Assembly (NCBI RefSeq): GCF_042651425.1
Contig: NZ_JBHSCW010000006.1
Coordinates: 1-64,000 of the forward strand
Length of the DNA: 64,000 nt
Direction of reading: 5' to 3'
Origin: Fodinicurvata halophila
GTDB taxonomy: Bacteria > Pseudomonadota > Alphaproteobacteria > Kiloniellales > DSM-21159
Part shown: in pieces, positions 54,207 to 62,403 of the stretch
How positions within the stretch are numbered: position 1 is the first letter of the stretch
Layout of the letters: each line of letters opens with the position of its first letter
Made by a program: the position numbers and the translations under genes
The notes under the pieces: model-generated
What the model saw: the letters and a program-made list of their open reading frames with translations, nothing else
The model's database searches: none
Told to the model about the DNA's origin: nothing

Positions 54207-57185
54207 ATGCTCAACAGAGGGTCAGAATGGCGGAGATGGGAACCGCATATTCACGCGCCAGGTACGGTCATGAACAATCAATTCAGCGGCCAAAGCGCGT
54301 GGAACGACTATCTGACCGCGCTCGAGCAAGCTACGCCAGTCATCGAGGCAATTGCGGTCACAGACTATTATGTGACCGATACGTACGAAGAGGTGTTACG
54401 GCACAAAGCTGCGGGGCGCCTTCCTAACGCCAAGCTGGTCTTTCCGAACGTCGAACTCCGGCTTGACGTCGCCACGGCGAAAGGGGGCTTCGTCAATCTC
54501 CACCTGTTCGTCAGCCCGGAAGACCCTCAACATCTCGACGACTTGCGGCGTCTGCTGTCGCGCTTGCAGTTCAACGTCATGCAGGACCGTTTCGATTGTA
54601 CGCGGGCCGATCTCATCCGGCTCGGCAAGAATGCTGATTCCAGCATCACTGATGATCGGGCGGCGCTGGCCTATGGCGTCAACCAGTTCAAGGTCAATTT
54701 CCAGAAACTTCGCGAGGTGTTCTCCGAAAGCGCATGGGCCAAGAAGAACATCCTGATTGCTGTCGCGGGCGGCGCAACGGATGGCACCTCGGGTGTGCGC
54801 GAGGCTGCAGATCAAACGATCCGGCGCGAGATCGAGAGCTTTGCTCATGTGATTTTTGCCGGCAGTCCTGCCCAACGTGAATTCTGGCTGGGGCAGAAGG
54901 GCCTTGGTCCCGATGAAATCCGTACCCAGTACGGCGGCCTCAAACCTTGCCTGCATGGCAGCGATGCGCACAAACTGGAGGATGTGGCATCGCCATTCGG
55001 CGATCGGTTCTCATGGATCAAGGGTGGACTCGAATTTGATGCCCTCCGCCAAGCGTGCATCGATCCCGGCGGGCGCGCCTACGTCGGTGAACAGCCGCCG
55101 CGGTCTGCGATGCCGTCGCAGGTCATCTCGCACGTTCGGATTGACGATACGGATTGGGCAATCACTCCAGACGTTCCCCTCAACCCCGGACTTGTGGCGA
55201 TCATCGGGGCGCGGGGATCGGGCAAGACGGCGCTGGCCGACGTGATCGCTGCTGGATGCGACGCGATCACGCCTGCGGGCTGGGATGCCGATGAAAACAT
55301 AAGCCCCTCCTTTCTGGCACGAGCGCGCAAACTTATCGGTAACGCGACCACGACTTTGACTTGGGGCGGCGGCGCAGCGGTCACCCGGGCCCTCAATGGA
55401 AGCGACGCAAACGGCCATGTATCATTCCCTCGTGCTCGGTACCTCTCCCAGCAATTCGTAGAAGAGCTGTGCTCGTCCAAGGGCGTGTCCGACGGCCTCG
55501 TGGACGAGATCGAGCGTGTGATTTTCGAATCCCACTCGCAGGACGATCGCGAATGGGCGCTCGACTTCGCCGAGCTGCGCGACCAGCAGACCTCTCGCTT
55601 CCAGCAAGCGCGCGCACGCGAGGCGGAAGCGATCGCAGACATTTCTGATCGCATCGCCTCTGAGTTCGAAAAGGAGAGCCTCGTCGCCACTCTTACCACG
55701 CAGGTTGGTCAGAAGAAGAAGCTGATCGCCGACTATATGGCCGACCGTGCCAAGCTTGTGGTTAAAGGCACTGAAGCGCAGGTTGCGAGGCACACACAAC
55801 TCAGTGAGGCGGCACAGAAGCTTAGGAATAAGATCCAGGCGCACGGCAATCGGCGCCGTACCTTCATTGCCCTGCAGGACGAAGTTCGCAGTATGCGCGC
55901 CACTGGCGCTCCTGAAATGCTCCGCCAGGCACAAGGGCGCCACGGCAACAGCGGCCTCGATGCCAAGCAGTGGGACGAGTTCCTGTTGATCTACAAAGGT
56001 GACGTCGACAAGAGCCTCGCGGCGTATATTGCGTGGGCCGATGGCAAGGTCCGCAAGCTCAATGGCGTTCCGCCGGCACCTGGCGATCCGAATACGCCGC
56101 TAATTCCCGACACCGCCGATCTCTCGACGTTGCCGCTCGCTCCGATCGTCGCTGAAATGACTCGCCTCGAAGCGCTGTTCAGCGCCGATAAGCTGGTCCG
56201 CGAACAATACACCGCACTGACCGGCCGCATCGCGCAGGAGAACTCTGCGCTTCAGACGCTTGAGACCAGACTCACCGATGCGCAAGGTGCGGCGGCCCGC
56301 CGCAAGGATCTCCAGACCGAACGCGATGACACCTACGGTCGGGTGTTCGAGGCGATCATCAACGAACAGAACGCCCTTGCAGGGCTCTACGCACCTCTGA
56401 TGGCGCGGCTGGCGGAAGCATCGGGCACACTGAGGAAGCTCAGCTTCTCGGTTCGCAGGATTGCCGACGTTCAAGCGTGGGGCACAATCGCGGAGGAAGA
56501 GCTTCTCGACCGCCGAAAGGCCGGGCCGTTCTACGGTCGAGGTTCGCTGATCGCGGCTGCCACTGAAGCACTAAAGCCGGCTTGGGAAAGTGGTTCGGCG
56601 GCCGAAGTGCAGGCAGCTATGACAGCATTTATGACAAGGTACTTGAAGGACTTGCTATCGCACGCGCCATATGCGCCAACGCAGCAAGCCGAGTATCGAG
56701 CCTGGTCGAAGCAACTTGCGCACTGGCTTTTCGGCACCGATCACATCTCGGTTCGCTACGAGATTGCCTATGACGGTGTCGACATTCGCAAGCTGTCGCC
56801 CGGCACGCGCGGTATCGTGCTGCTGCTGCTCTATCTCACTCTCGACGATTCAGACGATCGTCCGCTGATCATCGACCAGCCTGAGGAAAATCTAGATCCC
56901 AAATCTGTTTTCGATGAGTTGGTGGCGCTATTCATTGCAGCTAAGGCAAAGCGCCAGGTGATTATGGTCACCCACAATGCCAACCTCGTCATCAACACCG
57001 ATGCGGACCAGATCGTTGTAGCGTCTGCCGGTCCGCATCCTTCGAGCGGTCTTCCGCCGATAACTTATTTGTCGGGGGGGCTGGAGAGCGCGGAAATCCG
57101 CAAGTCGGTGTGTGACATCTTGGAAGGGGGGGAGGCCGCTTTCCGCGAAAGGGCACGGCGCCTGCGAGTGAGGTTGGAACGATGA
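54207..57185 (+). CDS. PHP phosphoesterase-SMC-like ATPase (TrlF-like), candidate defence effector
   Basis: This is a 992-residue protein. The amino part is a PHP metal-phosphoesterase domain: EPHIHAPGT (His14, His16), AVTDYY (Asp53), PNVELRL (Glu83), NLHLF (His99) and HGSDAH (Asp253, His255). The ATPase follows, with Walker A IIGARGSGKTALADV (Lys340), a long coiled-coil middle (~450-800), an LSPGTRGIVLLLL signature, Walker B LIIDQPEENLD (Asp890) and H-loop VTHNANL. It resembles proteins called TrlF-family AAA-like ATPases (from memory). Start follows GGAAGGGG. An SMC-like DNA or RNA sensor coupled to a PHP nuclease is the likely mechanism (inference). Confidence 0.85.
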   Translation: MLNRGSEWRRWEPHIHAPGTVMNNQFSGQSAWNDYLTALEQATPVIEAIAVTDYYVTDTYEEVLRHKAAGRLPNAKLVFPNVELRLDVATAKGGFVNLHLFVSPEDPQHLDDLRRLLSRLQFNVMQDRFDCTRADLIRLGKNADSSITDDRAALAYGVNQFKVNFQKLREVFSESAWAKKNILIAVAGGATDGTSGVREAADQTIRREIESFAHVIFAGSPAQREFWLGQKGLGPDEIRTQYGGLKPCLHGSDAHKLEDVASPFGDRFSWIKGGLEFDALRQACIDPGGRAYVGEQPPRSAMPSQVISHVRIDDTDWAITPDVPLNPGLVAIIGARGSGKTALADVIAAGCDAITPAGWDADENISPSFLARARKLIGNATTTLTWGGGAAVTRALNGSDANGHVSFPRARYLSQQFVEELCSSKGVSDGLVDEIERVIFESHSQDDREWALDFAELRDQQTSRFQQARAREAEAIADISDRIASEFEKESLVATLTTQVGQKKKLIADYMADRAKLVVKGTEAQVARHTQLSEAAQKLRNKIQAHGNRRRTFIALQDEVRSMRATGAPEMLRQAQGRHGNSGLDAKQWDEFLLIYKGDVDKSLAAYIAWADGKVRKLNGVPPAPGDPNTPLIPDTADLSTLPLAPIVAEMTRLEALFSADKLVREQYTALTGRIAQENSALQTLETRLTDAQGAAARRKDLQTERDDTYGRVFEAIINEQNALAGLYAPLMARLAEASGTLRKLSFSVRRIADVQAWGTIAEEELLDRRKAGPFYGRGSLIAAATEALKPAWESGSAAEVQAAMTAFMTRYLKDLLSHAPYAPTQQAEYRAWSKQLAHWLFGTDHISVRYEIAYDGVDIRKLSPGTRGIVLLLLYLTLDDSDDRPLIIDQPEENLDPKSVFDELVALFIAAKAKRQVIMVTHNANLVINTDADQIVVASAGPHPSSGLPPITYLSGGLESAEIRKSVCDILEGGEAAFRERARRLRVRLER

Positions 57186-57186
57186 A

Positions 57187-58800
57187 TTGCCCGATAAAAA
57201 CACCGAAGAATACATCGGCCGGGACGGGGCCATCCAAATGAGATTTGTCGTCAAATTCAGGTCGGGCAAATCGCCGACGATCAATCGGTATCCGCATGCT
57301 GTGCTCGTCCAGGACAACTGGGACGACTACGGGTACAAAACAACTTTCCAAGTCACGTTGCACTTGTCAGCAGATGAAAGCTACGAACTTGGAAATATCA
57401 AAATTATTCAGACGGGGCGTTCCAGTGGCTATACCGAAATGCCCAAACGCGCCTTTCGTGAGCTGCCCGCGAGCCACGCGTCACTGGGCGCAGACCTCGA
57501 CTACTATGAAACGATCTATAAGCTCGGACGAGATGTCTTTGAGCCTTACTTGAAAGGTCTTCGAGACGTCGCGATCGATGACGAGATCAAGGCCGGCGTC
57601 GAGGATACCGAAGCATATCAAGTTTCGCTGCTACGCTTTAGCGGGGCGAAGCGTACGATCGCCGACGCTTCACGATTGCTGCGCGCAGACGCGTCACCCG
57701 CACGCCGGCGAAGCGCAGGGTTCAAGGTCAAATTCAAAACGCGAGTGGCACGCAATTCGAACGCGTTCACGATTGAATTCGATTTTCAGCGCAGGGGCCG
57801 GTTGCCCAATCGGATCAATGCGCTGATTGGATACAATGGTACAGGTAAAACCCGGCTACTATCCAACCTCGCTATCGTCGCGAGTGGCTTTGGTTATGGC
57901 AGCAAAAAAGATATCCTTGAAGATGCAGCGGGCCGGTTCGTCGGTAATGCGCCACCATTCAAGACGGTGGTTGTGGTGTCCTACAGCGCGTTCGACACCT
58001 TTGTCATTCCAGGAGGCACCGAGGAGGAGAAGGAGAGGCTCCAGGACAGCGGAGAGATATTCGGTTACGTCTACTGCGGCCTTCGCGAGCGATCGGACGA
58101 TGATGCACCCGATGACGAGCAGGCTTATCGGTTGCGCACTCCATCGGAAATCGAGGCGGAGTTCTTAGCTGCGCTCAAGCGGGTTCGCGAGGCCGACCGG
58201 TTGGAGAACCTGTTGGAGGTGTTGAAACCGCTTCTTCGTGACCCATCGTTTCAACGCATTGGTTTGACTCAGCTCTATGCCAATCGGGATGATGAGGACT
58301 TGGCGGAGCTCTTCCGCGGATTGAGCAGTGGGCATAAGGTCGTGCTCAAGATCGTCACCGAACTCACGGCGCGTATCTCAGGGTCGGAACCAACCCTGGT
58401 TCTGATCGACGAGCCAGAATCCCACCTTCATCCGCCACTGCTCGCCGCGTTCCTCAAGAGCGTGCGGGACTGCCTCGAAGCCTTCGACGGTTATGCAATC
58501 ATTGCCACTCACTCACCTGTGGTTTTGCAGGAAACGCCGGCGAAGTATGTCCATGTGCTTCGCCGGTTAGCCGACCAGAACCGCGTTGTGTCTCCGAGTG
58601 TGGAGACGTTTGCCGAGAACATTGGCGTCATAACGCAGGAGGTATTCAATCTCGGTGATGACTCGACCGATTGGCACGAGACGCTGAAGGCATTGGCGCG
58701 CCGGAACACTCTCGAGGAGATTGAGGAAGCCTTCGGCCGCAAGCTTGGTTTCGCAGCGCGCTCCTACGTTTTGAGCATTCGCGATGAGATGGAGGAGTAG
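57187..58800 (+). CDS. ABC/OLD-like ATPase without TOPRIM (PtuA-like)
   Basis: This is a 537-residue protein. A ~190-residue amino domain without known motifs (NRYPHAVLVQDNWDDYGYKT) precedes an AAA_15/21-type ATPase. Walker A is ALIGYNGTGKTRLLSNL (Lys221), a signature-like region is FRGLSSGHKVVLKIV, Walker B is LVLIDEPESHLHPPL (Asp408, Glu409) and the H-loop is IIATHSPVV (His442). No TOPRIM follows, so it is not an OLD or GajA nuclease. The listed start is TTG, two bases after the preceding stop; ATG 57238 (MRFVVKFRSG) is a credible alternative. The HNH gene begins four bases after it ends. Confidence 0.8.
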   Translation: MPDKNTEEYIGRDGAIQMRFVVKFRSGKSPTINRYPHAVLVQDNWDDYGYKTTFQVTLHLSADESYELGNIKIIQTGRSSGYTEMPKRAFRELPASHASLGADLDYYETIYKLGRDVFEPYLKGLRDVAIDDEIKAGVEDTEAYQVSLLRFSGAKRTIADASRLLRADASPARRRSAGFKVKFKTRVARNSNAFTIEFDFQRRGRLPNRINALIGYNGTGKTRLLSNLAIVASGFGYGSKKDILEDAAGRFVGNAPPFKTVVVVSYSAFDTFVIPGGTEEEKERLQDSGEIFGYVYCGLRERSDDDAPDDEQAYRLRTPSEIEAEFLAALKRVREADRLENLLEVLKPLLRDPSFQRIGLTQLYANRDDEDLAELFRGLSSGHKVVLKIVTELTARISGSEPTLVLIDEPESHLHPPLLAAFLKSVRDCLEAFDGYAIIATHSPVVLQETPAKYVHVLRRLADQNRVVSPSVETFAENIGVITQEVFNLGDDSTDWHETLKALARRNTLEEIEEAFGRKLGFAARSYVLSIRDEMEE

Positions 58801-58804
58801 CGGG

Positions 58805-59665
58805 ATGCGTTCGATTCCGGTGCTGGCCGTCAACGCGACGGACGTGTTCGATGATATCTCCGCCGCCAAGCATCAGCCGCGACGGCGACGTATGTTGGCA
58901 GTGCGCGCAAGGGTGCTCTCCGCCTACCAGGACTATGACGACGCTGTCCCGGAAGTCGGCGGCTTGGCAGAGGTCCAGATGACCAATTTGCAGAAAGATG
59001 CGATGCGTCACGCATATAAGGTGGAGACCCAGCCGATGACGCAGCTCCGCGGCGATCTCCTGAAGAGGGTCAACGTTGCGCGTTGCCCATTCTGCGGGAT
59101 CAGCGAGTCGTCGACGCTGGATCACTATTTGCCCAAGGAGCAATTTCCGGAGTTCTCAGCCTTCCCAAACAATCTCTGTCCTAGTTGTGCGGTCTGCAAC
59201 ACGCGCAAGCGAGACCGAATTCTGGACGAGGGAACGAACGTGCGCATGTTCCTGCATCCTTGCTATGACCAGATCCCTGACACGGGTTTCTTGGTGGTGC
59301 GAGTGAGGATGGAGGCAGACGCACTGGTACTTTCGTACCGCCTCGTCCGACCGGCCGGTATGGCGCTTCAAGTATTCCAGCATTTGCGGTCGCACTTCAA
59401 CGAGTTGAACCTCGCGGATCGATACAGACTGATGGGGCTGGAGCATTTGGGAGGGCAGTATCCCGCGCTTCGCCGAGCTTATGGTTTGGGTGAAGACGCC
59501 GAACGGGTTGCGGAAAAACTCAGAGAGGGCGCAGAGGATTTTGAGGAAGTGTTTGGCCCTAACTACTGGTTAGCGAAGCTCTATCGAGCGTTGGCCGACA
59601 ACGAAGATTTCTGCGACGGTGGGTTCGAGACAGTTCGGGTTCATGCTCATCCGGTACATGAATGA
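58805..59665 (+). CDS. HNH endonuclease (PtuB-like)
   Basis: This is a 286-residue protein. The nuclease core is CPFCGISESSTLDHYLPKEQ (Cys94, Cys97, His107) then NLCPSCAVCNTRKRD (Cys125, Cys128, Cys131, Asn132). This is a zinc-stabilised HNH with the catalytic His in LDHYLPK. The remaining carboxyl part is helical and unassigned. GGAGG eight bases upstream supports ATG 58805. Its immediate partner is the ABC-like ATPase, the arrangement of Septu (PtuA ATPase-PtuB HNH). It is probably the effector nuclease, switched on through the ATPase (inference). Confidence 0.85.
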   Translation: MRSIPVLAVNATDVFDDISAAKHQPRRRRMLAVRARVLSAYQDYDDAVPEVGGLAEVQMTNLQKDAMRHAYKVETQPMTQLRGDLLKRVNVARCPFCGISESSTLDHYLPKEQFPEFSAFPNNLCPSCAVCNTRKRDRILDEGTNVRMFLHPCYDQIPDTGFLVVRVRMEADALVLSYRLVRPAGMALQVFQHLRSHFNELNLADRYRLMGLEHLGGQYPALRRAYGLGEDAERVAEKLREGAEDFEEVFGPNYWLAKLYRALADNEDFCDGGFETVRVHAHPVHE

Positions 59666-59736
59666 TTGTCGATCTGGCGTTAGAATCTCCCGGCGCCAGG
59701 TCAGCAACGGTGGCAGAACCAGCCACACCCTAATGA
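59666..59736. other. Short intergenic stretch after the HNH gene
   Basis: No gene or terminator is evident. The bases gaatctcccggcgcca at 59683-59698 resemble a generic tRNA 3' end but do not match tRNA-Thr(CGT) of this window. A link to the adjacent recombinase remnant is only a guess. Confidence 0.3.
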
Positions 59737-60006
59737 TCAGGCCGAAACCTGTTCCGCGCTCTCCAGCATGCTGGAGCTACGCTTGCGCGCTAATGTTTCC
59801 GGCTGCGGGGACGTCATCATTGAGAAGATCACTTCGGCGACACGATTTGCGGCAGCAACTAGAACCTCGTCGAGGTGGTGCACATAGCGGCTGGTGACGG
59901 ACCCTTCCACCCTAGACAAGTCGGCTTCCTCGAGAATGCTGTCCAGGTCCGCGCGCGCCATGTCCTGCATCCAGGATTTTATCGATCCCCCAAGTCTATA
60001 ACCCAA
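59737..60006 (-). pseudogene. Tyrosine recombinase (phage integrase) C-terminal remnant
   Basis: The frame encodes ~89 residues: DLDSILEEADLSRVEGSVTS then RYVHHLDEVLVAAANRVAEVI. This matches the end of integrases around the active-site Tyr (GHAxGSVTSRYxHxLDxxLxxAADxVA type, from family memory). The Arg, His-x-x-Arg and the rest of the catalytic domain are absent upstream (60007-60289 shows no related frame). It is therefore a decayed remnant, evidence that the surrounding DNA was mobile. GGYRL-like residues just before look unrelated. Confidence 0.6.
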
Positions 60007-60289
60007 GCAGCAGTCTCATCCGACTATCCAAGCAGCGATCTCCTCTTCACGACCCTCCTGATCCCCTGTTGCATCGTCCGCCATCAGATAGAGGTCTCAG
60101 ATCGCGGTGTGCACATATCCAGATCCAAAATGGCGGCCCCATGAGGGCAACAAAGTGGTCTAGAATATGGACTTCTTTCTGTCCCCAAGTGGTCGGTAGA
60201 AAGGGCAATCCGTACCGAGCGGTGCTCACAGGCTGATCGCGGCTGTCGACCGTGGTCGAGAAAGTTTCAAGAAGTGAAACAATACTCCC
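60007..60289. other. Non-coding gap between integrase remnant and the island ATPase gene
   Basis: 283 bases with no supportable gene. A 60-codon frame on the minus strand (60047-60229) shows no known motif and probably is chance. Confidence 0.4.
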
Positions 60290-61807
60290 TCAGTGAAATG
60301 ATTTGGTTGGCTTGCCCTGAATCAAGACGGCACGTTCACGCCTCTTGCCAAATCGCCGGGTATCGATTTTCACACCCAGAGCACTCAATCCAGGGGCCAC
60401 GCGCCGAACTCTGCTACCAAGGGCAGAGGGTGTTTTTGGCCAGACGTCGCTTTTTCGGATCGTTTCGTCGACATTCTCGTTCAGTGCTTTCAGGAGGCCG
60501 GTCGGCGTGAACTCTAGCGCACCATCGCCTTTTCTCGAAAGATCCATCAGAGCAACTGCAAGGGGGTCAGCTTCCACGGTACTGTGAACGGCATCTTCTC
60601 TGTTGCTGATATAGGCCGAAAGGAAGGAACCCTCAGGCCAATCCAAAACTTGCTCCGCAGCAACCCCCAGCTCAGCAAAATCACGCATACGTGGAGCGCT
60701 CTTTAGCTCCATTTCTGGCAGCACGCCCATTGCTTCACTGAGGGTATCCAGCAGCGCACCAAGTATATAGGGTCGCGCTTTATTGAATTGCTCCCAGAAG
60801 ACCCATTCACTCAGGCGCTTCTCAGGATCTATGCGCGGAAGGACCAAATGAACACCTCGATCGACCAAGTCCGCCCTAGAAGATAGATCCGGAATGCCGT
60901 TCAGGATAAGCGGCCTTTGGCCACTGAAAACCATTTCCTGATTGTCGGTATGTAGGCGACGGGTGCTGAATCCACCACCAGTAGCTAGACGGCAGAATGC
61001 ATCCGAGAGCCAATTCGGCACACCGGACAGGTTATCGTAGGTCAGAGCCCAGGCATTCAAGGCGGAAATGAAAAGGTCCCTTTCATCACGGGGGACCGAG
61101 CGAACCGGAGCAAGGTTTGGGTCAACCAGATCTCTGAGTACACGGGAAAAAGTCGTTTTCGAGGAACCCTGCTCACCATTGACCAGCAGGATGGGAAAGC
61201 CACCCTTTGGGCGCAGGGATGCCAAGAGCCAGGCTACTGTGAGCTTCCAGCTCGCTTCATCCGGCAGGTTCAGAAAGCTTTCCAAGTTGGCCAACGTCCC
61301 TCCGGATACTGGTACAGGTAGTGGTTGCATTTGGGGGGAGCGGCGAAACTTGACCCGCGGATTGGATACAACGCGCCAACCTAGAGAAGAAATCTCGACC
61401 ACCTGCCAACTCTTGTTGCAGAGATCTATATAGCAGGTGCCGTTCTCTCCTTCCGCCGTCCGCACATGAAGTTTATGAACTGGCGACTGATAGAGTGCCT
61501 TCGCTTCGAGGACCTCGAGCGCATCGCGAACGGATTGGGTTCCTGGTGCTTTTGCCCCTTTTTGAATCACCCGGTTCATTAGCCAGTAACGCAACTGCTG
61601 GACTGGCCAGTTTTCTAGGTGATCATCAACGGGAATCGTGGCATAGGCTTGGCTATCCGGCGTTCGCCATAGTTCAATCTCTGCGGTCACTACGTCTACA
61701 AGCTCGGAGCCCTGTAAACGCTTCCGGCCAGACTTCCCCTTACCAATCTTATTTATGGGTTTGTTAGATAAAGATCCGGGGCTTGATTCAACTGAATGCA
61801 TGTTCAC
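60290..61807 (-). CDS. P-loop ATPase of integrated elements (primase/helicase-like)
   Basis: This is a 505-residue protein. A basic amino terminus leads to a segment (YATIPVDDHLENWPVQQLRY) seen in phage-type DNA-replication ATPases. Walker A LLVNGEQGSSKTTFSRVLRD lies near residues 207-226, ALTYDNLSGVPNWLSDAFCRL follows as a Walker B/sensor region, and RPLILNGIPDL as the sensor. TRRL and an arginine-rich carboxyl end may bind DNA. There is no Toprim or Zn-primase domain. It shares a four-base overlap with the excisionase-like gene upstream, a module found in integrative elements. Confidence 0.7.
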   Translation of the reverse strand: MNMHSVESSPGSLSNKPINKIGKGKSGRKRLQGSELVDVVTAEIELWRTPDSQAYATIPVDDHLENWPVQQLRYWLMNRVIQKGAKAPGTQSVRDALEVLEAKALYQSPVHKLHVRTAEGENGTCYIDLCNKSWQVVEISSLGWRVVSNPRVKFRRSPQMQPLPVPVSGGTLANLESFLNLPDEASWKLTVAWLLASLRPKGGFPILLVNGEQGSSKTTFSRVLRDLVDPNLAPVRSVPRDERDLFISALNAWALTYDNLSGVPNWLSDAFCRLATGGGFSTRRLHTDNQEMVFSGQRPLILNGIPDLSSRADLVDRGVHLVLPRIDPEKRLSEWVFWEQFNKARPYILGALLDTLSEAMGVLPEMELKSAPRMRDFAELGVAAEQVLDWPEGSFLSAYISNREDAVHSTVEADPLAVALMDLSRKGDGALEFTPTGLLKALNENVDETIRKSDVWPKTPSALGSRVRRVAPGLSALGVKIDTRRFGKRRERAVLIQGKPTKSFH

Positions 61808-62208
61808 TCACCTCCATCTAGAGGGACATTTCCATGCCGCATGCGACAGCTGCGCATCCAGGAAACTAAGTCCGCACGACGATAGCGAACCAAACGTCCT
61901 ATACGTAGGAAGGGAGGACCATCACCAACCTGGCGCCAACGGCGAAGGGTTGGTACCTCTGCCCCTAGGAGGGCGGCAGCACCCTGCTCTGTAATTGCAC
62001 TATCCAAGTAAGCCGGATCAACTGCCAAGGCCGCTAGATGGTGCGGCTCTATATTCAGCGCTGATAGGCTGGCTGCAATCTCCGGAGTGAGCCAGGCAAC
62101 ACCTTTTGCGTCCCGGCTCGTTAAGGCATTGAGAAAGTCTTCGGCTAATTTTGTTGTGTTCCTGCACGTTGCAGGGGTTTCGCTAATTGGCATCGCACTG
62201 ATCTCCAT
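61804..62208 (-). CDS. Excisionase/AlpA-like HTH protein
   Basis: This is a 134-residue protein. The carboxyl half is a MerR-type helix-turn-helix with winged strand (QGAAALLGAEVPTLRRWRQV, then GDGPPFLRIGRLVRYRRADL), typical of AlpA/excisionase-like HTH_17 domains. The amino half is helical with no known motif. The start codon lies in an inverted repeat (GATCTCC...GGAGATC at 62202-62221 on the minus strand), which may limit translation. Its stop codon overlaps the ATPase gene start. Confidence 0.75.
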   Translation of the reverse strand: MEISAMPISETPATCRNTTKLAEDFLNALTSRDAKGVAWLTPEIAASLSALNIEPHHLAALAVDPAYLDSAITEQGAAALLGAEVPTLRRWRQVGDGPPFLRIGRLVRYRRADLVSWMRSCRMRHGNVPLDGGE

Positions 62209-62403
62209 GTTGTCTGGAGATCAAGATTGCGTTGTACTGATTTTTTCAAAGGCCAGAGATAATATCTGGATATTATATTCACTTAAGGTAGAGCTGTTAT
62301 CCTAAAGGTTCTTATCCCTGACTCTCCGGGGATTGAACGAACCCGCTATCGTGGGAGTTTAGATGTCATACGCCGGAGAGTTTCCTGGCTGAGATGATGG
62401 CGG
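62209..62403. promoter_or_regulatory. AT-rich control region upstream of the HTH gene, with inverted repeat
   Basis: ATAATAT and ATATTAT (62259-62265 and 62270-62276) form a perfect inverted repeat around ctgg. An overlapping dyad CCAGA-N7-TCTGG lies at 62253-62269. Both are 45-70 bases upstream of the HTH gene start, where an auto-regulatory HTH protein would bind. The remaining bases to 62403 show no gene. Confidence 0.45.

Noticed and set aside
54207..59665. A Gabija (GajA-GajB) or retron-Septu system
   Set aside because: There is no TOPRIM domain in the ATPase and no UvrD-type helicase for Gabija. No reverse transcriptase or msr-msd candidate is seen for a retron. The match to Septu is by ATPase plus HNH only.
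59683..59698. tRNA 3'-end-like sequence gaatctcccggcgcca as an att site
   Set aside because: It resembles tRNA ends in general but does not match the tRNA-Thr(CGT) sequence gaatcactccgtcggcacca, and the pairing needed for a tRNA arm is missing.
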